From contig CAJNYU010004404.1 of assembly GCA_905331475.1 (NCBI GenBank), forward strand, positions 186,001-250,000: a DNA stretch of 64,000 nt, given 5' to 3'. The notes below the pieces were generated by a model, which saw only the letters and a list, made by a program, of their open reading frames with translations, did no database searches and was not told the DNA's origin. The translations under genes were made by a program, and so were the position numbers. Origin of the DNA: Rotaria socialis (taxonomy: Eukaryota > Rotifera > Eurotatoria > Philodinida > Philodinidae). Shown in pieces: positions 21,597 to 34,042 of this stretch. The stretch's first letter is position 1; each line of letters begins with the position of its first letter.

Positions 21597-22481
21597 TTAT
21601 TGCATGACGCATGCTCTAGAAGTCGGAATTTGCTCTGGAGTTTTAGGTGGTGGGGTTCTTGACCGACTGTATCGTGGAGAAGATCTTCGGTCTGTTTCTG
21701 TTCGCGATCGTGATCGATCATTGCTTGAGGACGGTGATCTAGATCGTGTGTATCTTGAACACAATGAAGTACGTATTGTTTTTCTTTCACAAAGCTGATC
21801 ATCCGAAGCAGAATGATCCCGTGTATATTTTTGCGAAGTTGCTTGAGACGATGCTTCAGGTAGAGGCCTGACAGATTTCCCAGCGTAGCAGATGCTATCA
21901 GGCACTTTTCTTTCATTAAACGCCTCTTTAATTCGAAATATATCGTTCCATGGTGAACGAGTGGTATAACCATAAGACTGCATGTAACCACAGCCTCTAA
22001 GGTCGAGTACTGTTAATGTATAGTTCACTTTAAGCATCTGAACAAGACTGTTGACACCAGAAACGTTAAATTTGTTCCATCGGATGTTTAGTATCTTGAG
22101 ATTTGTGTTTTCACATAGGGCAGAGAATATCTTTTGCAAACCCATATCGTCAAATTTATTAAAGCTGATATCAAGATCGGCTAATGTCACATTGATAAGT
22201 AAATATTGTGCAACGTAAACAGCCCCGTCGTCTCCTATTTTGCAAGATGACATGTCGAGCTTTTTGACTGCAATATTTTTACTCAACGCTTCCATGATAC
22301 ACTGTATGGCGCTAGGTTGAAGTTTGATAGAGCTCAAGCCTAGCTCTTCTACTATGGTATTCGACCGAAGATCATTGACAAAAACCTGAATTCCCTCCAA
22401 TGTGATTTTGCAGAAAGACAAACTTACTTTGTTGAACTTTGGATATTTCATTTTTTTTACTACGATTTTCATGTTCCTCAT
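21597..22481 (-). CDS. Leucine-rich-repeat protein (RNH1/NLRC type) with RS-rich tail
   Basis: A 294-aa frame. Residues about 18-150 form ribonuclease-inhibitor-type LRRs: LSFCKITLEGIQVFVNDLRS, EELGLSSIKLQPSAIQCIME, KKLDMSSCKIGDDGAVYVAQ, ADLDISFNKFDDMGLQKIFS, LKILNIRWNKFNVSGVNSLV and VLDLRGCGYMQSYG. The last 70 residues are rich in Arg-Ser and Ser-Pro (RYTRSRSPSSSNDRSRSRTE, RYSRSRTPPPKTPEQ), like SR proteins. The ATG at 22481 follows an in-frame stop and cuts into the first repeat. An open stretch in another frame just upstream (MKIEDPRTYNILQFREEFCR) suggests either an upstream exon or a frameshift. Its 5' end is only 163 nt from the end of ADP-ribosyltransferase copy 2, so a fused transcript is possible. 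Confidence 0.75.
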   Translation of the reverse strand: MRNMKIVVKKMKYPKFNKVSLSFCKITLEGIQVFVNDLRSNTIVEELGLSSIKLQPSAIQCIMEALSKNIAVKKLDMSSCKIGDDGAVYVAQYLLINVTLADLDISFNKFDDMGLQKIFSALCENTNLKILNIRWNKFNVSGVNSLVQMLKVNYTLTVLDLRGCGYMQSYGYTTRSPWNDIFRIKEAFNERKVPDSICYAGKSVRPLPEASSQATSQKYTRDHSASDDQLCERKTIRTSLCSRYTRSRSPSSSNDRSRSRTETDRRSSPRYSRSRTPPPKTPEQIPTSRACVMQ

Positions 22482-22644
22482 CTAACGTCTTTTCCCGTAA
22501 TTGAATTGACGAATAACAAGTACATTGCCTACAAAACTCCTCTCTAAACTGGAGAATATTGTATGTTCTTGGGTCCTCAATCTTCATCCTCTGCTATTCT
22601 GCTTGTTTCGTTGCAGTTCGAGGAACCACTGTCAACGGGTGTAT

Positions 22645-23370
22645 TCACGAACTTGGTTGTTCCAACTGTTTCAATTGAATGATGTGAAGATCATTCGATG
22701 GTTGAAAATGTGCAGTTACTTGGAATCGTATTCCTGCATTCAACAGAATCTCCTGTTCGTTTGGATAAAGTGAATGATGCTGAATGTCTTTACCCGATAG
22801 ACATTCAATAGCGAATAACGTACGAGCGCCGATTGTGCTCATGGAGGATTGGAGAACATCAACTGAAGCAGTACATGATGAAAAGCTCCACCAGGTAAAC
22901 GTTGTGCCCTTAGGATAACTTTTGCTTAAATCAAGTTGGATACCACGATAAACGGTCATATGAACCGATGGCAATCGCGATAATGCAGTAATAATTAATT
23001 TCAAATAGAGATACCAGGGAGTGAGATTGGCCCGATTTTCAGATCTCAAAGTGGCGTTGAGAACGACGTAAAGGCATTCAGCATGAGGCTCCCATTCCAT
23101 AGAGTAGAGCGCAAGCGAACTCGACTCATCGAGTGAGAGCGAATCATGGTACATTTTTGCATGCTGCTTTGCTAGAGCGGTCTTGCTTTTGATCTCAGGT
23201 AGAAGTAATTCAAGAGGTTCAACTACTTCCTCGATAGAAACGAGATACGTTTCGTCGTGGTCGTCGTCCTTTCCTATCTCTTCAATTGACCCTAATTTTG
23301 TTTCTTTGGCCACAGCTGCATCATCGACAAATCGAATACTTCGTGCTACAGAATGAATAAGTTCACCCAT
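22645..23370 (-). CDS. Arginine-type ADP-ribosyltransferase, R-S-ExE, copy 2
   Basis: A 241-aa single-exon frame starting MGELIHSVARSIRFVDDAA. Catalytic signature: R142 in TVYRGIQLD, S164/S165 in WWSFSSCTAS, and E205-Q-E207 in YPNEQEILLN. The upstream helical region (DESSSLALYSMEWEPHAECL, NLTPWYLYLKLIITAL) parallels copy 1. No signal peptide or membrane helix. It lacks the Pro-rich C-terminal tail of copy 1 and stops right after LHIIQLKQLEQPSS. Probably an active intracellular NAD+-dependent transferase of unknown target. The LRR gene follows at once downstream on the same strand; fusion by splicing is conceivable but I found no convincing donor. Confidence 0.88.
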   Translation of the reverse strand: MGELIHSVARSIRFVDDAAVAKETKLGSIEEIGKDDDHDETYLVSIEEVVEPLELLLPEIKSKTALAKQHAKMYHDSLSLDESSSLALYSMEWEPHAECLYVVLNATLRSENRANLTPWYLYLKLIITALSRLPSVHMTVYRGIQLDLSKSYPKGTTFTWWSFSSCTASVDVLQSSMSTIGARTLFAIECLSGKDIQHHSLYPNEQEILLNAGIRFQVTAHFQPSNDLHIIQLKQLEQPSS

Positions 23371-23398
23371 TATTACCTAAAATAAGCGACAGGGACTA

Positions 23399-23399
<1 letters not shown>

Positions 23400-23429
<30 letters not shown>
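23400..23429. repeat. (AG)n microsatellite
   Basis: About 15 uninterrupted AG units, 30 nt upstream of the start codon of ADP-ribosyltransferase copy 2. Confidence 0.95.
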
Positions 23430-23432
<3 letters not shown>

Positions 23433-26400
23433 GACCATTAAAACAAAGGATACGAAACATGCTGTCATTGAACATAAAATCCGCCTGCATGGAACGAAAT
23501 AGCAAGTATCTTAATATGAATGAATGTCTATTAACAAAAAAGAAGTAAGACTCTTCTTCGGCCCCTAATTTCTGATTTTAGCCTAACATAATTTGATGAA
23601 ATGAAACTAAACACAAGATTATCGAGGATTTTTATATACGCCTCTTTGGATTATCAACGGAACCAATGTTGTACTTTTCTACACATTGTAATAATCTGAA
23701 ATTACACAATACTGGATCCCCATTACCATGTTCAGAAAAATACAAATTGGCTTCTGTAGACGATCGAAAAAAGCAAAACTTCTCATTCTTATCCATGTAG
23801 TAGCATGAATAGAAAACAAAAATATTCCTTCTTACCTGCCCAATAAAAGGGTGAAAATTCTTTTTGTGATTTTCGATCGACAGTGATTTTGATGTGACAT
23901 GTAGAGGGCAAATCATATTGAATTAATGTGAGACTCGTAATGCTTTATTTTCATTTCTTGCCGCAATTCGACGGTCAAAATTCTATTGAAGCATTAAGCA
24001 AGTAACATTTGTCACTTAAGTAAAGTGACAGAAAAATTGTTGGAAAATGGATACCATTGTTTGCAAAAGCAAAAAAGAATATTCTTCTCTTGTTACTCTT
24101 GCACAATCATTGTTGTTGTAAACATTCTCTTTAAAAAATGACAATTTCAACAAACTCATCGGCATGTACCATGTGTGAAAAAGGGCGTGGGTGTAGGACG
24201 GTTATGGGCGTCTGTCTGAATGAAAAGAGCTACACCCACATTCTTGATTTTTTACTTGAGCTTAATTTTATATTTTCTTCAGCGGCACTTGATTGGATGA
24301 AATTAATCATAATGGACTAATGCATCACCATAAACGTTGTATTCAGAGAGTAGGCGTTGTCTCGTCACAGTGATTATGAGGTATAACTACCAAATGAAAT
24401 TCATGCCATATCTGAATAGTTTGAATTCAAATTTCGATTGATAATAAATATCGGTACTGTTTCCATAGAGTAATTTTTGATTCAATTATTCTTATAGTGG
24501 ATCTCATTTTTACATCACTAAAGTGTATCTAAAAAGGAATTTTTCTTCTGATTTTTCAGCAGAAATGGATTTTGAGCTATTGACACTTTCAACTAATCGA
24601 TATAAATTAGTGCCTTGAAGTATTTCAAACTATGCACGAACATTCCAATTCGTTACAAAGATGATTATTCCTATTTTCTAAATAGTCTGCCTAAAGAAAA
24701 CTCGTTTCGTCTTCATCGCAAGCCGCTAAAGTGCTGATTAAAGCAAGATATTAGGAAATGTCCAAATGAATCGAATAGAACAAAATAGAAAATTTGACTC
24801 AGATACAAAACTCTATATGCAAAGTCATCGATTGAATGTCTATTTCTTGAAAATTTCAATTCAAATTATACACCTCTGACTCTAAATAACATAGATTTTA
24901 ATTAATCCAACGAACTGTCTATCTTGTTTTATTTCTCGTTTAAGCTAGTCATCATTAACACACAAAATACATAATCTAGAAGCCTAGAGACTTCGCTATT
25001 GTCGCTTATGGCACGATTTAATTATAATTTTCAACCTTGAGTAAAAAATAGTCTACTACTGACGTACATCAAATATTTGTTTTAGTGTGCTTGGTTATTG
25101 CTTTTGATCTTATAACGAAGGAAAAAAGCAGATTTCTACAGCCAGTTGTTGAAAGATGAAGAAACTTTCACTGGCGGAACTATGTGCATAAAATTTATCT
25201 GTTTAAAATGTTTTAGTATGAGTACACATTGCCATATTGTTCCGTGGTTCAAGATAATCAATAATGGCATACTCATAGTAAATTAAAGTGTTTCTTTTTA
25301 TCGGTGCATATGCTTTTATTAACATTATTTTTATTATATTTGTTTTTCTTTTAAATCATGCGTTCGCCTCTTCTTCCTTCGACATCATCTGTTCTTCGTT
25401 GACTCAATATTACAACACGTAGGGACTAAAATATTTTCGAAACTCTTCTATTATTCATTGCTAAGAAGTTGATTTTCCAGAACATTTACTTCTATTCCTA
25501 GAAAATGTTGATTTCATCTCGGATGTCATTTTCGTTCAGTTTCATATAACATTATTTTATCTTTTACCTTGGCGTGAAAATTACAGTATGTCTGACTTTT
25601 TAAGTCATTAAACATCACGAATACTCGTATGTATGTGTCTATGTAGCAGTAAATATAGGTAGAAGGGATCACGAAAACGATAAGTAAATACATATTTCTT
25701 ACGGATCTATTACCTACTAATAGGCCTTATTGTATATATATATAATGGACTAGGTGTCGCGACACGGACATGTTTTATATGTCGTAGAGTTGTTGGCAAA
25801 ATTTACTAGTGAGATGATATGATTCAATCCGTGTATTGTATCTTAAATAAATGGACAAGAAAAAATACCGAAATACGGCCTTGTTGTGTTTCTTGTTTTA
25901 CAATTTGTTAAAAAAATGATGTCCTTAGAAAGGCAAGTAGATTTTAGATTGAAGGAAAAATATGAAAAAAGAAAAGATTGTCTGACACATATGATATTAA
26001 TCCTTGCAATCGGATTTCGATTTGCATATTAAAAACTGATCTTAGATTTTATTGTCTGCCATTCGATGCGATAAAAATTAATTATACAGCTCTACTGTTG
26101 AAATCTCATTAGTTTGCTTATAAAATAGAAATATAATGCAACAGGCGATTTATAATAGTCAATATTTTCTTTTTCTCTTCGCTTTTGAAACCAATATAAT
26201 TAAGTTGACAAAAGGTTTATTCCTCACGAGACTGTTAACAACTAATAGTCAAGATCAATCATTTTGTTGGTGTCAATTAACTATTGATATGTTTGACAGC
26301 AAGAAAATAATCAATGATCAATATGTTAGAAAATTATCTTTAGGTTCATTGTCTTGTTTTCCAGTTCATACAACAAAAGAAGAAGAAAAAAGGTAGCAAT

Positions 26401-26662
26401 GACGACATTTTCTTTTTTCTTTTCTCTTTTTTTTCTCTTTAAACTTACACGAGCAAAAGAAGAGAAAGAGAGAGCACAATCGCAATCTAGACTATTTGTA
26501 GTCTTAACTTTCAATAGATTGAGTTAGAAAAAAAAGTAAAATTATTATTTGACAAATTATTTACGTCAGTGCCCATCGCCTTCATTGTTTTTTCTTTGTC
26601 TGATTTTAGATTTTTTAGTATCTCTTTCGTTTTTACTGAAAAAGAAAACAAGTCGATAAGCA
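23430..26662. other. Gene-poor spacer
   Basis: AT-rich DNA with no conserved coding sequence. It holds the short telomere-like hairpin at 24187-24239 and a TA run near 25735-25744. Minor open frames (23632-23916, 26136-26396) look random. Confidence 0.5.
24187..24239. repeat. Short hairpin with telomere-like stem
   Basis: GTGGGTGTAG (24187-24196) and CTACACCCAC (24230-24239) are perfect 10-bp inverted repeats around a 33-nt loop. The stem resembles the bdelloid telomere unit TGTGGG. Similar hairpins occur at 34973-35017 and 38264-38316. Confidence 0.55.
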
Positions 26663-29600
26663 ATGTTTCATGATGTGGTTTCTGATGCTGAGAAATTTCG
26701 TATTTCATATAATTTACAAACCGAAGAATTCCGCAATCTTAATGCAGATCTTCAAACTTATTTAGGTGATTTAAAAACAATCGACGATGGTAACCGTCAA
26801 TTACAAGAAAGTATTGAACAAATACGTACAAATTATATTTTATCATTAGAAAATCAATTGAAACGTTTACCACAAGATTTTCATGAGCATAGCCGAATAC
26901 TAACCGATGGTCATATTCAACGTTATGCATCTAAATCACGTGCACGACGCTTTTTCAATGAAACTGAAGAATTTAAACGAAGAATTAGTTTTGTTTCCAG
27001 TAATGAAAAAGAGCAGACTAAACGTTTGAATGTTTTACAGAAGATAGAATGTTCCGCTCATAATGAACTTATTAAATTAAACCAACAACTACAAAGTTGT
27101 TTAAAGTATGTCGAAAAAGAAAAACAAGTTCATCAAAAATCCATGGATACAGTTGATAATCTACAAGTACAATTGGAACAGAAATACGTTGAACGATCAA
27201 AAACTGAAGTAAACTTTCGGATTTTTCTAAATTTTCTTTAATGTTTTTTAATTCAGTTTGAAATCCAAACATTAAAAGAAGAAGTTCAATTAATGCGTCA
27301 AACAAAAGAATTTCTCAATGAAGAACATGAAACCATTATAGCAGCAGAAACAGAAGCTAATGAATATCTTCTATCAAGTTTAAATGAATCAATAGTTAAT
27401 ATACGTGAAGATTTTAATCAGCTTAACACGGCTCAAATAACTCAAATTGAAAATGAATATAGCCAAATATTACAAAATGTTGAAGGAAGTCTTACATCTA
27501 ATCAAACAACGAACGATACAACAACATCAAATCAACAGCTTCAAGATGAATATCATGCCGTTGCACAAGAATTAGCAACACTTAAAAACGATAATTCTAC
27601 ATTATCTGAACGAGTATTGACGATGGTATGTTTGTTTTGTTTATTTTTTGTAATAAAAAAGAAATAATTTTAGGAAGCCAATTTAAGTTTCTTACGTGAA
27701 GAACGCATACAACAGTTACAATCTAAAGATCGTGATATTGAATGTAGTACAATTGAATTACACTCATTCAAAGAAAAATTAAATCATTTAGCCGAATATG
27801 ATCGAAATTTGAAATTTGAATTGGCACTCTACCGTGGAGTTTTAGAAAGTGAACATAGACGAAAGCAATATCAGAAACAATCGTCGACTAATATCACTAA
27901 TTTAAGAAGACCAACAACATTACTACGAAGCAATCTTAATGTACTGACAGGTAAGAAGATAAGTATGACTGAATAAATAAAGAAGCACTCAATGTAATTG
28001 ACTTACAATCGTTCAAACAAATAGTTTTGAGTTTATGACATTTTTGTAATCATCATCTGTTCTAGTTTTCTTCCGTTCGCCTGATACTTGCTGTGCATTT
28101 GTATAGAATGCATTTATATGGATTGAATCTTAGTTTGACATAGGTGTATGGGAGATTTCTGTATTTGTTTAATTTGAAGGACATAGTGAAAAGAAAGAAA
28201 ATTAGATTGATATAGATTTGTTGATCTTTTCTTTTTCTAATTGAAAACATACTGGTTTATATAGATAGAACAACTAGTATCAATGAAGGTACATTTAATG
28301 ATCAACAAGAAGAGGTATAAAAAGAATTTTTTTCATTTGAATTTCAACAAATTTTTGTCTTTCAAAAAAGAAGATTTTAACAACAAACGCTAAAATCCAA
28401 TTAATTAGTGAACACAACCAAGAGCAAGATCGAGATAGAATACGCCTCAATATCAGCCCACAATGTGACGTAAAGTCTTTTAATTCAATTCCAAGAGCTA
28501 TTCTTACAGAAGATCAATTGATTTCGCCATTTGAATCTCAGCAGTCTTCTTTATGGACCTTTTCAAAAAGTTCCGAAGTGAAAGAATCTTCTACGTCATC
28601 GTCTCCCGTAGTACGAGATGACCAATCGTCACTTTCTTCATGCCAACAATCATCCGCTACATCCAGTGAACTTGATTCATTATCGATAAGTAGAGACATA
28701 TCGCCGACCAATACGAATCAAGTCTTATTCGAAGCTCATCAAATACCTTCAGCATTTACACATGAATTTCAAACTTTACCGGCAGTTCCAACAGTTCAGG
28801 GCGATCCAATAACTTCTGAAAGTGCTCTTCAAAGATTACCATCGCCAGTCACTATAATAGCTACAGACACGCAACAATTGCCTTTAATAACTCCCGAAGA
28901 ACATTTCATATTATCAAGAGTTTCTTCAGAACCATCGTGCGACATTCAAAAATCACCTGCTTCATCTAGTATTCTAATAGCCACCGAATATACACAACCG
29001 GAGTCTACTCTTTATGAGCCATCATCTCTTTCCCTTACTACAGAAATTCCATTGATACCATCAGATAATCAAATATTATCTTCACTTAATACATCAACAA
29101 CTACAGAATATCAAGAATCAACTTCTGAAGATCACGAACTATCATTGTCAACATCTTCAGAAGCGTCAACAATACCATTAGATACTCCAAGGCCACCACT
29201 TTGCTCTTCTATACCAATGACTATTGACTACGAACAAGCAGCTTCTGATCTACATCAACCACTACCAATCACTACTTCTTCAGAAACTGCAGCAATATCA
29301 ACTGATATGGAAACATTGCATTCTTCGTCAACTATGACAACAACTATTGATATACAAGCAGAGACTGCTCCAGTTTCTGACGATGATTATCAAGAAATAA
29401 AATCAGAAAGTAAGTTACTTAGTATAATCTAAACTAATCCAATTTCTTTCATTTAGAAATCGTATACAATGTAAAAAGTCAATCGAATGCGTCATTGGGT
29501 GAAACAGACGATAATTTTGAACGTGAAGAATCAACATTATACGTAATTCATGAAACAGAAATCGGCGACAATGAATCTGATCCGTCGATACTTTCTAACG

Positions 29601-31870
29601 AACTGTCATCGAAAAAAGACTATGAATTTTTCATTGATACTACACTTAACGGCTCAGAATTATTATCAGCCAGTATTCAGCAAGAAGAAAGAAAACAAAG
29701 TTCTTCATTACCATTTATAGTTATAGTGCTTGATGATGATAACAGTTCAGAATTAAAACAAGATGAAACACTCGAACAAATACAACGAGAAGAAGAAATA
29801 AGTTCTTCTCTCATAGATCCAGTATCGGAAAATAGTTTAGTTTCCCGTATTGCAACAACAATAACTACTAGTGATACTGTTGACAATAATGCAAATGAAA
29901 ATAATCCTTTGCCACTACCGGACACGCCTGAGCCCTTGCCAATTTATGTATCCTCAACTGGCGTAGAAGGTAATTATGATTGTAATTTTATATAAAAGTG
30001 TGTTTTTTTTTAAAGTTGATAAACCAACTTCTCGAAACGTTGAAACAATATCCGATGATGAAGACGATCCAAGTTTGGCAGCAATCATGGAAGGTTCGTA
30101 TAATTCATAGAACTTGTCTAATACCAGATATAGATTGCCACCATTGAATGAGTTGAGATGTTAAAATAGCTATAAATCGATTATTTTATTATAGATCTTC
30201 GTTATGTATTTCATGAACTAGCTAATGATGAACATTTAGTAGAAATCAATAATGATTTATCAGCTAAATTACTTGATCGTCTGGAATTTCGTGATTACTT
30301 TATACAGTCATTATTCGACAGTATAATTAGAAAATATATTGTAGAATCCGCTGCTCAAGCGAGTAAGATAAAAATCAAAATCACAATAATCTATTTTCTT
30401 TTTCAATAAGATCGTCGTGATTCACTTGATTGGATTGCATTTCGTGATATTCTTTTTCCTATTATAACTGGTCGTTATACAGAACGACATATTCGAAATT
30501 TGTTTGATTTATTCGATACTAGTAAAGACGGTCGTTTATCAGTACAAGAAATAACCGGTAAAACATATCATGTGTTTTTTTCCTTTCGGTTTAATTACAG
30601 TTCCAAAAAAAAATTTCTTTCTAGAAATACTTCAAATTCTGCAAGTTAACCATACGATTGGTCTTACACAGAACATCATGGATGAATACGATACTGATCA
30701 TGATGGGAAATTAAGTGTTGATGGTAGGGAAAAGAAAAATATGAGGAATCATCAGTTGAGGCCCAATTTAAATAGTACCAACATGTGATAGTTTTTCAAC
30801 GATATTTATCTTATAAAAGAAGTAATGTTTTATTTTTATTATTAATTATTTATTTTTTGATAGAATTGATTGAAGCGATTAAAAAAACAAAGAATATTAA
30901 TGAAAATGTTCTACCAGAAGAAATTGAGCATAAACAATGGTTTAATCAAAATCCAACAATATCGTTCGAAGTACCAATTATAAATTTTCCAAATAAAACT
31001 AATGATAAATTCACCAAAGAAATATCATGTAAAAAACTAACTTTCTCGGTTTGTTATTTTCTATTCTTTTTCTTTCTTCGTTTCAGTACTTGCCATAATA
31101 TTCAAAACTGTAGGTGCTGACTCTGATAATAAACTGTTGAATAGTAACAGAGAAAATTTATCAACAGAATTAAAGACTGAATTTATCAATAATAATATCA
31201 ATATGTCAACTGATGATTTACAATTATTTATTGAATTGTTTCTAAAAAATAGAGGTCTGAAAAAACAAATATTTTTTTTAATATTCTATGAAAATTGATT
31301 GATTTAGATTCATTCATAAATTGGATTGAATTTCGTGATAGCTTTCTACCGATTATTACTAGTGGATATTATTCTAAGTACACTATTGAAAGATGGTTCG
31401 ATTTATTCGATTCGAATCACAACGGATTAATTACACGAGAAGAGTAAGAGGGAAAGAAAGTAACATTTGATTTTCTTTTCAATACTTTCTTTTATAGCAC
31501 TATTCAGTTGCTTCGCTTATTACAAATACACAATTCGGAAGAAATTATCAGTAAATTAAATGATATTAGAGGAGCACAAACCAATGACATTACGCCATGG
31601 ACACTTGATGGTAAAAAAACAAATTAATTATGCTAGTATTTCAAAACTGGAGAATGAAAAGAAATGATGAGATTCTTAAGTGAACAGAGTAGAGTTAATC
31701 GGAATTTTACAGATACGAAATTTTCTATGAGAAAAACCAACATTTTAATTATTTATTTAGATTTAATATTTGCATTGAACAATCTTTGCGAAACATCCAT
31801 GTATCTTCTTACAAACAACGAACAAATAGCTTCATTTGATATTGACTGGCTTTCAAATCGTGTCTTCTAA
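26663..31870 (+). CDS. Intermediate-filament-like rod fused to EF-hand modules
   Basis: Fifteen exons: 26663-27208, 27257-27625, 27674-27950, 28265-28314, 28371-29409, 29457-29969, 30016-30093, 30195-30362, 30411-30557, 30625-30723, 30864-31028, 31087-31254, 31308-31443, 31498-31610 and 31761-31870. They sum to 3978 nt, an exact 1325 codons plus stop. Residues about 15-400 form a coiled coil whose start (EFRNLNADLQTYLGDLKTID) resembles intermediate-filament coil 1A and whose end (DRNLKFELALYRGVLESEHR) resembles the rod terminator (EIATYRKLLEGE-like). Then comes a Ser/Thr/Pro-rich, probably disordered region of about 500 residues. The C-terminal part has EF-hand loops DTSKDGRLSVQE, DTDHDGKLSVDE and DSNHNGLITRED in a duplicated module (WIAFRDILFPIITGRY / WIEFRDSFLPIITSGY). 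Likely a cytoplasmic calcium-responsive cytoskeletal protein. It might be two genes, but the frame is continuous across every junction. Confidence 0.8.
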
Positions 31871-34042
31871 ATAGATATCTGAACTGACTTCATATCTGCA
31901 ATCTTTAGTCTAATATAAAAAGCAGTAGTTTTGCTTCTTCGTCTCCTTTTGTTTGTTTTTCTGCTCCAGTGATTATATTTCTTTTTTCGCTTTTCAATAT
32001 TCACTACACGCAATAATTTAGATTATCATCTTTTATCTTATTGCACTTTTTTTATTCTTAAAATAAATAGATTATAGAAGAAAGAAAGACATTTATTTAT
32101 AAAAATATTTTCATGACTCTATTAGACAGAAAAAATTTGACCTAAATACACCAGTAGTAGTGCCTTTTTGATTGCTCCCGTGTCACCCAATGTGTTGGTC
32201 TTTTGATTAAATATATCATTTTGCTAGTATCCATTGTACATGTAATATCAATTCGTTGTTGGACTATTATTTTGTACGAATTCTATACCCGTTGTAGTAT
32301 CATTGTTCTATTGGAAAACAAACAGAAAAATATTTTCTTTAGATAAATAAAAATAAATTCAGATTATATATTTCTTTACCTGAGTATTACCACTACTACA
32401 TAAATCATTTAATAATTCTAAATTAAAAACAGAATTGAATTGATTTCAATTCAACTTAAATCTACTTACCATCGCAGGATGGATCGAACATTTTGTAATT
32501 AATATCTAGTTTGAAATCAGAAGTTTATAATGCAGATGTACACCTAAAATATCTACGCTTATATATAGTCTCAATAGACATGATTTACGAAAATTCCAAG
32601 AAACCAAAAGCAGGATTTATTAATTCGGATATCATGATTTTGCCTCGAATAGCCTTCTGAAAATAAACGAATCAATTTATGGTCGAAAGAATACGATGTA
32701 TGATTTTCACTTTCGTCAGACACAAATAACACGATGGGCTAGTACGCGTGGAAGGATCATTTAAATTTAGCATATTATTAAGTTGGAATTTATCCACCTG
32801 TATATGTCGATAAACAAATTTGATTATTGACGGTTGGTTGTACTTTCTTTTTGAAAACAATCAGTGAATTATCTATAGTATATGATTTCGAAATGTTTTC
32901 ATTGGAGATTTGTAGGTTAACAGATATGATTTCATGTCTATTAATGACTAAGGTCGAATGATGTCATTAATACTTTAAAATATCGAAATATCATAGGTAT
33001 GACTTTCAACGCCAACGCTTATCGCAAGTTTGATACTAACAAAGTAATTAAGATAGGCCAAGTATAGATGTCATTGCATTATCCTACTGCGTCGAGTGTG
33101 GTTAATGGGACTATGTTGAGTATTTCGTCTACCGAAATGATTAGATTAAAGAAGCACACCCTCCGATAGCGAAAGCAAATAGGAAAGAAGGAACAGATAA
33201 AAACAAATGGACTTTGAACTAGGTGATTGTTTGTAATTTTTGACGGGCTTAGATTTGTTTAGAGAAACGAGCATTATATTTATATTAATCTGTATCGTAT
33301 CGATTTATTTCATAGCTATATATTTTGAACATCATATTTAAATCAATGCAACAGAAAGAAATTTCTTCCTCAAAATGGTCCTATCAAAAGTCAAATACTC
33401 TTCATTGCAAAAAGTTTTTTTTTATAGATGTCCTATCGAAAGACATAAACAAATATTTATGTATTTGACTACTTTCTTCGAACAATTTGTATTATAGACT
33501 CCACTTCATCAATTGTTTTAATCCTTTCAAAAATATTGATCTATCAGCTTTATTCTTTTTGCAAAATTTCCGCTTTTTTACGAATCTATCTATAAGATCA
33601 CTTAAAAATTTCATCTTCAAGTATTTATTTTCAATGAAGAAAACAGACAGAAAATTATGACAAAGAAGAATCTTATCAATCAGCCCAATGAATATAAAAC
33701 ATAAAACAAAAAACAAAAAGCATTATATTCAACTATTGACAGAATTGACAGAGTAAGATTTGACTAATTCTCAATGATAAGCGACTTGGCCATGATTCAA
33801 TAATTCAGTCATGCGATGGTTTAATGTAAAAATGCAATGCATTGCCAAGTATTTAGAACAGTGATTTGCTCAGCTTGTTGAAGAACTATTTGTATCTGAG
33901 TTGCTGTTGACTGAATAGGTGACAGTAGATGTAGTATCAGTCTAAAAACATAAAATTTATTAGTATTTTGCAATGAAATAAAAATCTAAGTTACAAACCT
34001 GAGTGCTACTATTGATCAATAGTTCTTCTGCTTTTGCTAAAA
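31871..34042. other. Gene-poor spacer
   Basis: AT-rich with no recognised coding sequence. AATAAA sites near 32060 may end the upstream gene. Open frames at 32672-32860 and 33492-33716 are featureless. Confidence 0.5.

Noticed and set aside
21457-21798. Plus-strand frame rich in Arg/Asp (RDRDRSLLEDGDLDRVYLEH)
   Set aside because: Antisense of the RS-rich tail of the LRR gene, which produces such dipeptides by complementarity.
23400-23429. Possible CRISPR-like or regulatory array
   Set aside because: Simple AG dinucleotide run without spacers.
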